Shown here: positions 63,915-64,000 of the stretch, one piece after another | Layout: each line of letters starts with the position of its first letter | Position numbering within the stretch: position 1 is the stretch's first letter | DNA from: Pseudomonas wuhanensis | GTDB lineage: Bacteria; Pseudomonadota; Gammaproteobacteria; Pseudomonadales; Pseudomonadaceae | DNA length: 64,000 nt | Reading direction: 5' to 3' | Assembly: GCF_030687395.1 (NCBI RefSeq) | Contig: NZ_CP117430.1 | Span: 5,828,001-5,892,000, forward strand | Translations under genes and position numbers: made by a program | Notes under the pieces: generated by a model | Databases searched by the model: none | What the model was told of the DNA's origin: nothing | What the model saw: only the letters and a program-made list of their open reading frames with translations

Positions 63915-64000
63915 CGATGATGACCGAGACTTTAGTGAGTGGAACAACACCCGTGAGCGACAACGTGAATTTGAAACAGCACCTCAATACGCCGAGCGAA
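63911..64000 (+). CDS. fis: DNA-binding protein Fis, N-terminal part (cut by window end)
   Basis: The first 30 codons of fis reach the window edge: MTMMTETLVSGTTPVSDNVN then LKQHLNTPSE, matching the N-terminus of Pseudomonas Fis. The ATG at 63911 overlaps the dusB TGA. Fis is the nucleoid-associated factor controlling rRNA and many other promoters. The HTH lies beyond the window. Confidence 0.93.
   Translation, partial: MTMMTETLVSGTTPVSDNVNLKQHLNTPSE

Overview
The window is a chromosomal segment of a Pseudomonas species, most likely of the P. fluorescens group. The evidence is the high GC content, the many REP palindromes built around GTGGGAGCGGGCTTGCCCGC, and familiar Pseudomonas gene orders: gcbA-ctpL-dsbD-aroQ-accB-accC-prmA-dusB-fis, pprB/fppA/pprA beside a Flp/Tad pilus locus, and a RIO kinase near a thiolase-ketoreductase-MaoC module. 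About 60 genes are called. No tRNA, rRNA, CRISPR array, integrase or intact insertion sequence was seen.

Layout. (1) 285-5140: purine uptake and deamination cluster, with an 8-oxoguanine deaminase, a BMP-family binding protein, an Fe(II)/2OG-type oxygenase and an adenine deaminase. (2) 5275-11481: an MFS carrier with an ArsR-like regulator, a LysR regulator divergent from an oxidoreductase, a 56-aa protein and a Bcr/CflA exporter. (3) 11588-15248: copper homeostasis, with copZ, a small exported protein, copA and cueR; two CueR-type operators are visible. (4) 15202-25568: MFS protein, RIO kinase, a chemoreceptor with an amino-acid type dCache motif, an AraC regulator divergent from an SBF-like transporter, and a thiolase / ketoreductase / MaoC hydratase module. 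(5) 25654-41257: orphan CheY-like regulator and Flp/Tad pilus locus (flp, rcpC, tadZ, tadA, tadB, tadC, pprB, fppA, tadE, pprA, tadG), followed by two DUF4136 lipoproteins. The outer-membrane secretin gene rcpA and the tadD gene are not in the locus. (6) 41270-50920: tRNA methyltransferase cmoM, MazG-like gene, small membrane protein, MATE exporter, a short vgrG with a DUF4123 adaptor, speA, SUI1-family factor, Nudix hydrolase and a DUF2333 protein. (7) 51209-64000: the diguanylate cyclase gcbA, chemoreceptor ctpL, an AT-richer inserted pair (type 44 polymorphic toxin and a membrane-anchored putative immunity protein), then dsbD, aroQ, accBC, prmA, a zinc-ribbon DUF3426 protein, dusB and the start of fis.

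How the genes work together. The purine genes could import purines or nucleosides and deaminate adenine and 8-oxoguanine. The Cu genes form one CueR circuit: chaperone, efflux ATPase and self-encoded sensor. PprA/PprB is the known two-component control of Flp/Tad in P. aeruginosa, and FppA processes the Flp prepilin. Here the assembly ATPase and platform proteins are intact but the outer-membrane exit channel is absent from the locus. AccB/AccC supply malonyl-CoA for fatty acid synthesis, and dusB-fis is the classical overlapping operon. The points most worth a second look are the secretin-less Tad locus with a possible rcpA remnant at 27622-27693, the toxin/immunity insert at 55032-55857, the effector-less vgrG-DUF4123 pair, and an element sharing sequence at 25611 and 32981.
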